Assembly (NCBI RefSeq): GCF_025370935.1
Contig: NC_133501.1
Span: 2,125,321 to 2,189,320, forward strand
Length of the DNA stretch: 64,000 nt
Source of the DNA: Choristoneura fumiferana
Lineage: Eukaryota; Arthropoda; Insecta; Lepidoptera; Tortricidae
Direction: 5' to 3'
Part shown: positions 19,057-30,000 of the stretch, piece by piece
Numbering within the stretch: the first letter of the stretch is position 1
Layout: each line of letters starts with the position of its first letter
Position numbers and translations under genes: made by a program
The notes under the pieces: generated by a model
The model's database searches: none
What the model saw: the letters and a program-made list of their open reading frames with translations, nothing else
What the model was told of the DNA's origin: nothing

Positions 19057-21389
19057 CATCAGTCGTCTGCCACCCACAGACCGAGAAACAGCGAAATCAG
19101 AGCGCTCCGCACTTAAAAATTGCTAAAAGTGGCCATATTAGCCGTAGAGACACGCGCAATACATCAAAAGTTGCGTAATAGTAAGGCGCATACGCGCACA
19201 GTGAAATCACACGTGATAAGTGACAGTGACACATAAAAAAGTGCGAAATAGTGACGTTTTTGAGGTTAAAACGAAGTTTGGACCATAAAACTCGTGATTA
19301 CTCGAGTTTGGCTAATTGGATTTTTACGAGCGAAGTGCCGCGCACTGCGCCCTGACAAGCCCCGTCTTTTGACGCATCGCTCGGCTTCCTGTGACGTCAC
19401 GCTGAGACGCCACAGTCAAAAAAACATAAACCACGTGTTGGCGTGGTTTCGTTTCCGGCCATCAGAGAGAGCTGAAATTTGGAGACCTCGTGCGCCGCAT
19501 CAGCAGCAGCTCGGAACCGCAAGTCGCTGATTTTTATGTCTTATAATTTCTTTTTTAAAAATAATTCTGTGTTCGAACTTTGACAGTTAATTACTTTTTA
19601 CCAAAGTGAGACGCGCGGTTTTTGAAACTGCTTAAAGTTGCGCGCTAGTTAGTTCTATCAAATTTTAACTTAGAAAAATTTTAAAGGCTCTAGGACTTAA
19701 AATTTTTTTGAAAAACCAAATTTTTGTATTTTCAAAAATTTTTACATTTTCATATGACGTAATTTTTCTGTGCATTGTGTTCTGTGCGCCTCTTCTTTCT
19801 GTATTTTCGTCGTATTTTTTTCGGAATTTTTCGCCTACCGGTTCGGGAGTTATTTAATTTTTTTCAATTTTTCTTTATATTTCCTAAATTAATTGTTTTT
19901 AATTGTTTCTGACCACGGGTTGTCTTTAGAGTGGTCATATTACCGACCGAAGCGGCAGCCGGGGTCAGAAAGAATCAAAAACAAAGAAGTTGAACTTTTT
20001 CGGCCATTTTGTTTTTTGATACCAGGTTTTATTTTTCGATTATCTCTCGAACCCCTCGTCGGAAAATTCCGAGAAAGGTGTCCCTGATACTTACTTTTCG
20101 GCCCCTATCCATCCTTATCAAAATTTTTAATTTTTGACGCACAGAAATTTTTTGTCCCGGGACCCCTTTAGGGAGCAAGAGGAGGTCAAGGGAGCACCCC
20201 TGGAGAAATCCCGGCAACTCTGCGACGTCTGGTTCAGGAGTTATCAGCTCCTAAAGTTGGAGTTTGACAGCTCGGCGGCCATTTTGTTTCTCTTCCAGCC
20301 GTCATAGCTCCTGAACTAGGAGTCCTAGCGACCTGCGGTTTTCTTCGGTGGACCCCGGGGCTCAGCATCTACCCGCCCCTCTAGGTTTCAGGCCGTTTCA
20401 GCGCTTGAAAATTTTGACTCCCGGAAGTGGTCCCGGAGGAGAGAGGAGAGAGAGCGAAGCCGGACAGAGAAGGTCCCACGGTTCTACGACCACCGGGAGT
20501 GGAGTTATAGCCGGTCAAAGTTGGACTTTGACAGTTCCGGCGGCCATCTGGGTAATTTCAAACTCCGATATCTCCGAAACGGGAAGTCGTAGCGACCGGG
20601 GGTTTTCTTTGTGCAGAAGCCCGGTCGAAGGTCTACCCAACGAGATTGCTTTCAGGAAAATCCTGGACTTTTCAGCCTGAAAAATTTTCAGGTCTCCGAT
20701 TTTCCTGAAACCGGTCTCCAACGGTGCGTCTCAGCGAGCCCTTTTCAGGGGGAAAACCGCGTCTCGATCTGACCACTGGTCCTGAGATACGGCCTGGTAT
20801 CTGATTTCGGCGGCCATCTTGGATCCGATACCGAAAGCGGAAACCGGTCGTGTCTCCGGATCCCTTGGAGCTAGCGGGGCGTGCTTGGTGTCCCTGAACG
20901 CGGCTCAAAGAGAGCTATCCTTTGGGTGGGGTTTTGTAGCTCTACCTAGAGCCGCTTGTACTTTAATTTAAGTTTTTTGTTATTTTCATTCGTGTGCAGA
21001 TTTAAGTTAGTTCTAAGACTAGCAGTGTACACTGCTAACTTATATTGTTTAGTAGCCGGTGTTTGCCACTTTTATTTTACCTATGTTAGTTTTAAGTAGA
21101 TTTAAGACCTGTACTCCATAGTGCAGTAATTTGTATTAAACTTGGCTCTACATAGAGCTCGAATTTCCTTTTTCAAAAATTTTCTGTAATTTATATTTTT
21201 ACCTCTTTTACTTTACTTACTGTACTCCGTACAGCGTATCAAACTGACAAAAACTATTTATTATACTGTTGATTTTACTTCCACTTTTCGCAATACACAA
21301 GTTGTAGAATCTTTACAACTTATACAAGTCTGCAACTTGTGGATATTTGACATTCTTCCTTTATACGAGGAAACACCTATCTGCCAAAC
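19057..21389 (+). promoter_or_regulatory. TRAS-like element 1 5' UTR with ~270-bp modules
   Basis: Four diverged modules are marked by CGGCCAT at 20001, 20276, 20541 and 20811. Conserved words are TTTGACAG just upstream, CGGCGGCCATCTTG, and GGTTTTCTTCGG or GGTTTTCTTTG about 70 bp downstream. The same module recurs at 24226 in the next element. In such retroelements the 5' UTR carries the internal promoter, so repeated promoter units are plausible. That role is inferred. Confidence 0.65.
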
Positions 21390-22832
21390 ATGTTAGGAAT
21401 GAGGACCCCGGCCAAACGTCCGACTGATAACCAGAGGTCACCAAACGAGCCAACAGTTGACAACAACGTGAGGCGAAGCATAGGCGAGTGGGAAGCGGCA
21501 AATGCCGACTCCACACCCACTTTGCCACCAATAACGAAGCAGGCGGGTCCTGCAAAGCCAAAAAACCTCGCTAAACAACAAGACAGCGGACCATCAATAG
21601 CAAACAAGACGTTTGTAAAAACGCCAACCATGACATCGCCAAAAAGGAAATTCACCAATAGAACGTCGGAAGCGCGAGCCTGCCTCCATAAGGCAAAATT
21701 GAACCTCGAGAACTCAAAAAATCTAAAAACGGAAATTAAATTGGTTTTTATCAGCTCCCTTGACCGACTCTATGAGTTGGTCAAGGAAGCTGAGGCCGAG
21801 GTAGGCAAGCTTAAGACAAAAGCAGACAAGATAGCCACGAAAAATGTCGACCAAGAGCAACCCGCTACCAACACACCCCAACGACCACTCATCGACCAGG
21901 ACCATCTGACAAAAGCTCTGGAGGACCACGCCAAATTAATTGCTGAAAACTCTCAAAAGATGATAGAGCTGAAAGCGCAAATGGAGCAGCACCAAGAGGC
22001 GTTGAAAAATGCGCCTACGCCTACGTATGCCGAGGTCACTGCAAGCCACTCCGAAAAAACGTCTCAGGGGCGAGGAACCCTGCACTCTGTCTGTGTTACC
22101 TCGACAGACGAGACGGAGACCGGAGAGCAGGTCCTCAATAAGATTCGAGAGGCAGTGGACGCCAAAGAGGGGTGGATAAAGGTGGAGAGGGTAAGGAAGG
22201 CAAGGGACAGAAAGGTTATAATCGGATTGAAAACGAGAGAAGATAGGGACCGGATAAAGGAAAGGCTGAAGAGGGATGGAGTCGATCTTAGCGTTGAGGA
22301 GGTCGAAAACAAGGACCCGTTGCTGGTTCTCAGGGGTGTGCTCGCAGTCAACACTGACGAGGACATTATGAAAGCCCTGAGAAACCAGAATCGGAGTGTT
22401 TTTGGAGACCTCAACGCTGAAAACGACCGAATTAAGGTGAAGTACAGGAGGAGAACGCGGAATCCCCACACCAGCCACGTTGTCATCAGCGTCTCGCCGA
22501 CCATCTGGCGCAGAATGCTGGATAAGAGCTACGCACACATTGACCTTCAGCGTGTTCGGGTAGAAGACCAGACCCCGCTTGCGCAGTGCACTCGCTGCTT
22601 GGGTTATGGGCACGGCAAAAAATACTGCACTGAGTCCGTAGACCTATGCAGTCACTGCGGTGGTCCACACCTAAGGGGCGAGTGCGCCGACTTCTTGGCT
22701 AAAGTGCCCCCAAGCTGCAAAAACTGCGTAAGGGGCGGGTTGGAACGCGCGGAGCACAATGCCTTTAGCCACGACTGCCCAACGCGGAAAAGATGGGATG
22801 AAATAGCGAGGGCATCTGTGGCTTATTGCTAA
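21390..22832 (+). CDS. TRAS-like ORF1 (Gag-like nucleic-acid-binding protein)
   Basis: A 480-residue Gag-like protein that coats the element RNA and, in TRAS and SART relatives, directs it to telomeres. The N-terminal 150 residues are basic and Ser/Thr/Pro-rich. The middle (about 100-200) is likely coiled coil. The C-terminus has a set of three zinc knuckles: CTRCLGYGHGKKYC (400), CSHCGGPHLRGEC (420) and a longer Cys-His cluster from CKNC (443) to the final VAYC. The stop is TAA at 22830. The ATG at 21390 is the first in frame after a long AT-rich leader. It shares its C-terminal block with ORF1 at 24916 but is shorter and clearly a different family. Confidence 0.9.
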   Translation: MLGMRTPAKRPTDNQRSPNEPTVDNNVRRSIGEWEAANADSTPTLPPITKQAGPAKPKNLAKQQDSGPSIANKTFVKTPTMTSPKRKFTNRTSEARACLHKAKLNLENSKNLKTEIKLVFISSLDRLYELVKEAEAEVGKLKTKADKIATKNVDQEQPATNTPQRPLIDQDHLTKALEDHAKLIAENSQKMIELKAQMEQHQEALKNAPTPTYAEVTASHSEKTSQGRGTLHSVCVTSTDETETGEQVLNKIREAVDAKEGWIKVERVRKARDRKVIIGLKTREDRDRIKERLKRDGVDLSVEEVENKDPLLVLRGVLAVNTDEDIMKALRNQNRSVFGDLNAENDRIKVKYRRRTRNPHTSHVVISVSPTIWRRMLDKSYAHIDLQRVRVEDQTPLAQCTRCLGYGHGKKYCTESVDLCSHCGGPHLRGECADFLAKVPPSCKNCVRGGLERAEHNAFSHDCPTRKRWDEIARASVAYC

Positions 22833-22854
22833 GGGCAGCCAGAAGATAAAGGGG

Positions 22855-24195
22855 TTGTATAAAATAGTGCAAGCGAACCTCCGACGATCCAAACTGGCGA
22901 CCGACGAGTTAATGATCGAGGCGGAGAAGCGCGGAGTAGCAGTCGCACTCATTCAGGAGCCCTATGTGGGGTCGATTGGGGAGATGCGGGGTCGTAGAGG
23001 GGTCAGAGTCTTTCAGAACACCAGTGTAGGAGACGGGGTTGTAAAATCTGCAATAGCAGTCTTTGACCAAGAGGTAGACGTTGTGCAACTGCCTCAACTC
23101 ACCACGAACAACATCGTGGTGGTGAGGATCCAAACTGGTGCCTGGGTGATAACTTTGGCCTCAGTGTACCTTGAGTGCCCCAAACACGACCATCCCATAG
23201 GAGCGGACCTGGATAGCCTCGCCCGAATAGACCGTGAAATCGGCTCGGCTGGTTGGATTCTCGGAGGCGACGTGAACGCCAAGAGTGTATGGTGGGGAAG
23301 TCCGGTAAATGACCACAGGGGGGAGGAGCTTGCTGGCTGTCTGGACGAACTTAATATGGCCATACTAAACAGAGGAAAAATCCCGACCTTCGATACTATC
23401 CGCGGGGGAAAAAGGTACCAAAGCTTCGTCGATATAACAGCCTGCTCGATGAACATCTTGGACCTGATCGAAGATTGGAGAGTAGAGGAAGGTCTCACGT
23501 GCTCGGACCACAACGGAGTAGTGTTTCACATAAAACTCGAAAAATCTAAAGGCATTGGAATAATTAGGACAACAAGGAAATATAATTCAAAAAAAGCCAA
23601 TTGGCAAGAGTTTAATGGTAAACTTAACCAATTGTTGCGAGACAAAAATATTACAAATTCAGAAATAGCAAACATAGATAACATAGATGAAATAGAGGTA
23701 ACCTTACAGAAAATTATAGAAATCTTAACAATAGCCTGCAAACATTCTATGCCTATTAAGAAATCTAGAGAAACACTTACCGTCCCGTGGTGGTCCGAGA
23801 AGCTCGCGGAGATGAAACAAGAGGTCGCTCGTAGGAAGCGTAGAATCCGTTGCGCAGCCCCGGCCCGAAGATCGAAGGTGGTCAGCGAGTACCTAGAAAA
23901 GAAAGCGGAATATGAGGCGGAAGCAACCAAAGCCCAAATAGATAGTTGGAAAGATTTTTTGTGGGAAACAGGATAGAGAAGGAATGTGGGAGGGAATATA
24001 TAGGGTGATAGGGAGGACGTCACGGAGGGAAGAGGATTTGCCACTGGTGAAAAATGGAGAGGTTCTGGACGCGAAGGGCTCTGCTAAATTTTTAGCGGAG
24101 ACTTTCTACCCAGAGGATCTCACAACCAGCGACAATGAACAGCACCAAGATACCCGACGGAAAGCGGAGATGGTGAATGCTGGGGAGCAAGTTGG
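22855..24195 (+). pseudogene. TRAS-like ORF2 fragment: endonuclease only
   Basis: APE-type endonuclease that nicks telomeric DNA to prime reverse transcription. Catalytic blocks are visible: QANLRRSK, QEPYVG, GGDVNAKSVWWGS and SDHNGVVF. The frame is open from upstream of the ORF1 stop and lacks an ATG before the first motif; it is in the +1 frame relative to ORF1. A frameshift near 23970 moves the reading to 23984-24205 (MWEGIYRVI, FYPEDL), and similarity to the second element's ORF2 ends near 24190. The reverse transcriptase and RNase H are absent, so the copy cannot move by itself. Confidence 0.88.
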
Positions 24196-24915
24196 AACCG
24201 TGTGAGTTTGACTTTGACAGTTCGGGCGGCCATCTTGGAAAACTTCCGACTCCCATATCTCGCGAACGAAGGGTCGTAGAGGGACGCGGTTTTCTTCGGG
24301 AGGGTGCCCGACTTGAACTCTACCTGACGGGACCCATTCCGGACGGAAATCGGGAATTTTTCAGCCTGAAAAATCAGGACACCGGATTCTGCTGAAACAG
24401 GTCTCAATCGGTTCGTCTTGGCAAGCCTTTCACGAAACCGAAAACCCCGTCTCGATCGGACCACTGGTTCCGGAGATACGACCTGGTACCGGTTTTCCGG
24501 TTTTTGGTACCAGAAACTGAAACCGGCCGTATCTTCGGAATCCGGTGTGCTAGAGCGTCGGGATTGGTGTCTACGTGTGGGGCTTGAGGAGAGGAATCGA
24601 TTGGACGCGATTTTGAAAACTGGTACCGGTACCAAAAATTAAAACCGGTTTTTCTCCGGTCTCCTTGGGGCTAGCGAGTCGGGAGTAGTATCCCCTATCA
24701 GGGCTCGAACAGGGGATCATTAGGGGACGGTTTTCCGACCTGGTGCTGGTACCGGTTTTTGGAACCAGTTGTACCTCAGGACTTCTTGGGTCTGGGGGGT
24801 CGAGACTGGTATCTCCGTGTAGGGCCCGAGAAGGTTGAACCCTGAGGACCGGTTTCAGCAGGATCCGTACCATCAATAGCATCCACGTACACACACACAT
24901 ACTTAAGCACGCAGG
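24196..24915 (+). promoter_or_regulatory. TRAS-like element 2 5' UTR remainder
   Basis: Begins with the same TTTGACAGTTCGGGCGGCCA module and GGTTTTCTTCGG word as the leader of element 1. It continues with repeated GGTACCGGTTTT and CTGAAACCGG words at 24480-24780, then a CA-rich stretch and ATG at 24916. Confidence 0.6.
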
Positions 24916-27012
24916 ATGCCTCCCAAGCCCACCCACCCAAAACCAAAGCAGACCACCCGCGGCCCTCGACCAGCGCCAATGAGCAAGCCCGCCACCAGCA
25001 AACCTCTCAGGGACTTGGTCCTCGAGAAGGAGACGGCAGCAGCAGCAGCAGCGAACCCGCTTCTGACTCCCCCTCCTCAGGACCCGGACGCCATAGCGGA
25101 CATGGAGAAAATCCAGTCATATGTGGGACCGAGGAGCACCCCGGCTAGCCCGAAGACTGACGAAGGGGACATGTCGGACTCTTCGGTCATCTCCATGTCT
25201 CCGGGAACACATTTGTCCCGGAAAAGTCTACTCATGGGACCAGGTAGAAAGGGACCGGGCATCGAAATGGACCATGCCACCAAATTAGCCAACACGATGC
25301 TACAGGAGGGAAAGACCGCCCTTGAACTAGCGGGAAACATGAAGCGGGAATGCAAGGTTAAATGCCTTGACTGTCTGCAGGTGCTCTACGAGACGGCACT
25401 GTCGCTGTCGGACTCCAGGTCGAGACACAAATACAATCTCGAGCGCGAAAGAGCGAGGAACGCGCACGAGATTGTTAGGCTTGAGAGGCTGCATGCCAGA
25501 GAAATGGTGGAGGTGAGGGAAAAGGTGGTGGTGGGGCTGGAACAGATTCTGGAGGTATCGGTGAGGACCGCAAAGCAGACGGACAGCGTGCGTAACTGGT
25601 TGGGCTATGAGACTGAGACCCCGTTTAAAACCATAGGGGAAATTAGGGATTCCGTGGAGGAGGTCATGACGGCGGTGACCAAATTGGGCTCAGGAACAGA
25701 CTCCTCCGATAGTGCCCAGGTCAAGAGGGTGGAAGAAGATGTCTCACGACTGCATCTCCAGGTGACTCAAGTCTCCAACCAATTGGACGAAATGAGGAAG
25801 ACCCTGGATAAGCTGGCGAATGCGTCGGCAAGGATCCCACAGACCATCGAGGGTCTTATGCCGATCGTAAAAGAGGCATCTGAAGAGACACCACGCGAGA
25901 ATGGAGCGGCGGAAGCAATCACAAATCTCGCCCGCAAAATTGACCTCCTCACTGCAACCACGGAGGAACTCAAAGCTCTGGGGGCGCGTGAGCTGCAACC
26001 TACAATGCCCGAACCGGCGGAGTTCGAGACCGAGTTCAGGGAGCGGCTGGAGGCGATTAGCTCGGACATGAGGTGCCTCACCGAGGAAGTAAGGTCGGAG
26101 AGCCGAAGACCGGTGGCCCCGCCTTCGACCCTGAACACGGAGCTGGCGCTGGCCGAGCTGAAGGACTCCGTTGACGCAATGGGTAGGGAAGTTGCTCAGC
26201 GCTGCCAGAGTGGACCGGTGACGTACGCTCAGGTGCTGAAAGGGCGGAAGGGACCCCCAATTCCAAACAATAACCACACGGTCATCGTATCGTCAAAGGA
26301 CCCAACGAAGACCAGCGAAGGCGTCCTACTAGAGCTCGACAAAGCAGTAAGTGCCCAGACAACCGGGATGAGGCTGGAGGGGGTAAGAAAAGCCAGGAAC
26401 CAGAAGGTGGTGGTAAATTGCGCCAGCCAGAACGACCTTGAGCTACTCAGGAAAGCAGCAGAGGGGAAACTCAACGCAGAATATCCGCGTATGAAGAATC
26501 CCCTAGTCTGCATACGGGACGTCCTTAACTACCACAAGGACGAAGACCTCCCGCAGATGCTGCTTGCGCAAAATAAGCACCTTCTGAGCGACCTAAAGAT
26601 AGAAGCCTCCGACCTCAAGCTCAGATATAGAAAAAGGGCAAGGAACCCTTTGTGCTGCCACCCGGTGTTTGAGCTTCCGCCGGCTGCCTGGAAGAGGCTT
26701 GTGGAGGCCGAAAAGGTCTACATAGGTCTCCAGAGGCAGAAGGTGGAGGACCAATCCCCCCTTGTACAGTGCACAAGGTGCTTGGCTTATGGCCACACCA
26801 AGACACTGTGCAGGGAGGTGAGCACGAACTGTCGGTTCTGTCTGCACTGCCACGGACCACAAAAGTGCCCGCAGGAACAACCGGTGTGCATCAACTGCAC
26901 AAGGGCAGGCAGAGACCAGGCAGAGGCGCAGCACGAGGCGTTCAGCCAGGAATGTAGAGAAAGACAGAAGTGGGACGCCTTGGCTAGGTCCAGAATAGCG
27001 TATTGCTGTTGA
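24916..27012 (+). CDS. TRAS-like ORF1 (Gag-like), 698 aa
   Basis: Gag-like protein. The N-terminus is Pro/Lys-rich and basic (MPPKPTHPKPKQTTRGPRP). A long Glu/Arg/Leu-rich region (about 150-390) is probably coiled coil. An RRM-like conserved segment precedes three C-terminal zinc knuckles: CTRCLAYGHTKTLC (619), a CRFCLHCHGPQKC cluster (639) and CINC (658) to AYCC (end). TGA at 27010 lies four bases before the earliest codon assigned to ORF2. The length is close to that of TRAS-type ORF1 proteins. No frame breaks. Confidence 0.94.
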   Translation: MPPKPTHPKPKQTTRGPRPAPMSKPATSKPLRDLVLEKETAAAAAANPLLTPPPQDPDAIADMEKIQSYVGPRSTPASPKTDEGDMSDSSVISMSPGTHLSRKSLLMGPGRKGPGIEMDHATKLANTMLQEGKTALELAGNMKRECKVKCLDCLQVLYETALSLSDSRSRHKYNLERERARNAHEIVRLERLHAREMVEVREKVVVGLEQILEVSVRTAKQTDSVRNWLGYETETPFKTIGEIRDSVEEVMTAVTKLGSGTDSSDSAQVKRVEEDVSRLHLQVTQVSNQLDEMRKTLDKLANASARIPQTIEGLMPIVKEASEETPRENGAAEAITNLARKIDLLTATTEELKALGARELQPTMPEPAEFETEFRERLEAISSDMRCLTEEVRSESRRPVAPPSTLNTELALAELKDSVDAMGREVAQRCQSGPVTYAQVLKGRKGPPIPNNNHTVIVSSKDPTKTSEGVLLELDKAVSAQTTGMRLEGVRKARNQKVVVNCASQNDLELLRKAAEGKLNAEYPRMKNPLVCIRDVLNYHKDEDLPQMLLAQNKHLLSDLKIEASDLKLRYRKRARNPLCCHPVFELPPAAWKRLVEAEKVYIGLQRQKVEDQSPLVQCTRCLAYGHTKTLCREVSTNCRFCLHCHGPQKCPQEQPVCINCTRAGRDQAEAQHEAFSQECRERQKWDALARSRIAYCC

Positions 27013-27016
27013 TACG

Positions 27017-30000
27017 GTGGTGCCGGCACAAACGAGACCATCTTCCCCAACCCAAATCCTGCGTCATGAAACGCGGTTCCTACAGGCTAATTTGCAAAGG
27101 GCGAAACTGGTGACGACAGAAATTTACCAGGCCATGCAAAGCACTAACACCGAGGTAGCGCTGGTGCAGGAGCCGTACGTAGGCAGGGGAGGGGAGATGG
27201 TGGCGCCACCGGGTTTCAGAGTGGTCCAGTGTACGCTGAACCGCACTAAGCCCGTAAAAGCGGCAATAGTGGTCCTAGGCGATCGGGTCAAAATTCAACA
27301 TGACCCACAACTGGTGACGGAGAACATCGCGGCGGCCCTCCTCAAGATCGGTAATACATCAATTGGAGTAATCTCGATCTATTTCGAGGGAGACCAGGAC
27401 ATAGATGTTTATATTGCCAAGCTGAGGGAGGTAATGCTTGGACTTGGAGCGGACAGCTACCTGGTGGGTGGGGATGTAAATGCCTGGAGCTACTGGTGGG
27501 GAAGCAGGTCGGAGGACCACAGAGGGGCAGCCTACAACAGCTTCCTCAATGAGGTGGATCTGCATATCCTCAACGAGGGGAACACACCCACTTTCGAAAC
27601 GTATCGGGGAGGAAAGCTTTACACAAGCATAGTAGATGTTACGGTGTGCAGTGAGAACATCCTGTCAAGAGTCCACGACTGGAAAGTAGACAGGAATGTT
27701 ACTACTTCAGACCATAACGCCATAAGCTTCGCAGTGTACAGCCAGACTCCCCCGGAACCAGTACCCAAACACACAACCAGGATTTACAACACCAGGAAAG
27801 CTGATTGGGCCAAGTTCAGGCGGGTTTTATCAGAGGAGCTCGTAGGAAAAGACCTCACGGTACATACCTTAAGCAACGTGAGAGACGCAGCGCAGGTGGA
27901 GGAGGTAGTAAATTCTTACATCAGCGCCGTCTCAAAAGCATGCGAGGAGAGTATCCCCAGGTCCGGAGCTCCGAAGGTAAAAGCCATACCGCCGTGGTGG
28001 TCCGAAGAGCTGGGCCGATTGCAAAAGGAGGTGTTAAGACGGAAAAGGCGTATAAAAAACGCGGCCCCAAGCAGAAGGCAGTATGTAGTCGACCAGTACC
28101 AACAGGCGAGGGTCGACTACGCAAACAGAGCAGCGGAAGCTCAGACGGCTAGCTGGAAAGAATTCTGCACCACACAGGAAAGGGAGTCTATGTGGGACGG
28201 AATTTATCGAGTTATTCGCAAAACGGCTAGACGGCGAGAGGACACGCTGCTCAGGAACGAACAGGGGCACACCTTAACACCGAAACAATCGGTCCAGAGA
28301 CTAGCTCAGTGCTTCTATCCGGATGACAGCAGGGAAGGTGAGTCCGAACATCACAGGCGCATCAGGGAGGATACTGAGGGAGAAGCCCCCAGAGTGGAGC
28401 TGAACCTCAAAGACGAAGACCCTCCGTTCACGCTAGTGGAATTGGAGGCGGTCGTCAAGAGTATGAACCCGAAAAAGGCCCCGGGGTCGGACGGACTCAC
28501 AGCGGACATTTGCGCAGAGGCTATTCAGTGCAACAGGGAAGTGTTTTTGGGCCTAGCCAATACCTGCCTGAGGCTAACCCACTTCCCCAGAGCCTGGAAG
28601 TCAGCTCATGTCTGCATTCTGCGAAAACCCGGCAAGGAGGATTACACACAACCCAAATCTCACCGACCGATTGGACTGTTGTCGGTGATGGGGAAAATCC
28701 TGGAAAAACTCCTCGTCAACAGGATCAAGTGGCATATCCTCCCAACCCTGAACGAACGCCAGTATGGGTTTATGCCGCAGAAGTCGACGGAGGACGCCCT
28801 CTATGATCTACTGAGACACGTCAGGACAGAAGTGGAAGCAAGGAAGCGTATTGTTCTGCTGGTCTCGCTGGATATAGAGGGTGCCTTCGACAACGCCTGG
28901 TGGCCTAAATTGAAAACCCAATTGGCAAAGAAAGGTTGCCCGAGAAACCTTTATCGAGTGGTGTGCTCATATTTAGAGGATCGCTCGATAAAGGTGCACT
29001 ACGCGGGCGAGGTCAGCGAAAAGCAAACGACGAAGGGTTGCGTTCAAGGTTCTATCGGGGGTCCTATATTCTGGAATATTATTCTAGATGACCTCCTACA
29101 GCTACTTGATGACGCAGGTACCCTTTGCCAGGCTTTCGCTGACGACGTCACCTTAGTGTTCTCGGGAACAAACTCAGGGGAGATAGAAGCAAGAGCAAAC
29201 CGGACACTCCAAAAAGTGGTCGAATGGGGCTCCCACAACAAACTCAATTTTGCACCTCATAAAACCGCAGCAATGGTCATCACGCGCCGACTTAAATGGG
29301 ACCCAATTCGAGTGGAGATGGCTGGAACCGAGGTGCAGCTTGTCGATGAGGTCAAACTGCTGGGACTTACCATAGACCGCAAGTTAACCTTCAACTCACA
29401 CGTGGCAAAGACCTGCCAGAAGGCTGCTAACATCTACAAGCAGCTTGCGTGTGCGGCAAGGGTGTCATGGGGTCTCAACGGTGACATCATCAAAACCATC
29501 TACGTGGCGGTGATAGAGCCGATAGTCCTGTACGCTGCAAGTGCTTGGCACGAAGCAGCCAACAAACTGATGGTGCGGAATCAGCTTGATTCAATTCAGC
29601 GCGGTTTCGCCCAGAAGATCTGTAAGGCGTACAGGACTGTCTCTCTGACATCGGCGCTGGTCCTATCGAGAACCCTCCCACTGGACCTGCGCATCCACGA
29701 ATCGGCAAAGCTGTACGAGGCAAAGAAGGGCATCAGCGAGGACTACGTACCACCGGGGAGGGAAGTTGAGAGTCGGACGGACGCTATGAAGAGAGCGCAC
29801 CCGTCAAAGACCGTCTCTGTCGACTACATTAGCCTGGAGGAATTCAACCAGGAGGTGGTGGACAGGCATGGTTTGGAAGGCCCACAAATTTACACAGATG
29901 GTAGTAAAATTGAGGGAAAGACGGGAGCGGCACTCACATGGTGGGAAAGAGGCGGAGAAATTCGACACTCCACCTTCAAGTTGGCACCCTACAACACCGT

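Larger units (their letters stand above)
19057..24195 (+). mobile_element. TRAS-like retrotransposon 1, 3' half lost
   Basis: A telomere-specific non-LTR retrotransposon of the R1 clade. Its sense strand is the CCTAA strand, as for TRAS. It has a 2.3-kb 5' UTR, ORF1 at 21390-22832, and ORF2 from about 22855 with the endonuclease domain only. ORF2 stops being recognisable near 24195, before the reverse transcriptase, where 5'-UTR-like sequence of a second element begins. There is no telomeric repeat at that junction, so this is a recombinant or nested structure and not two clean insertions. Confidence 0.85.
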
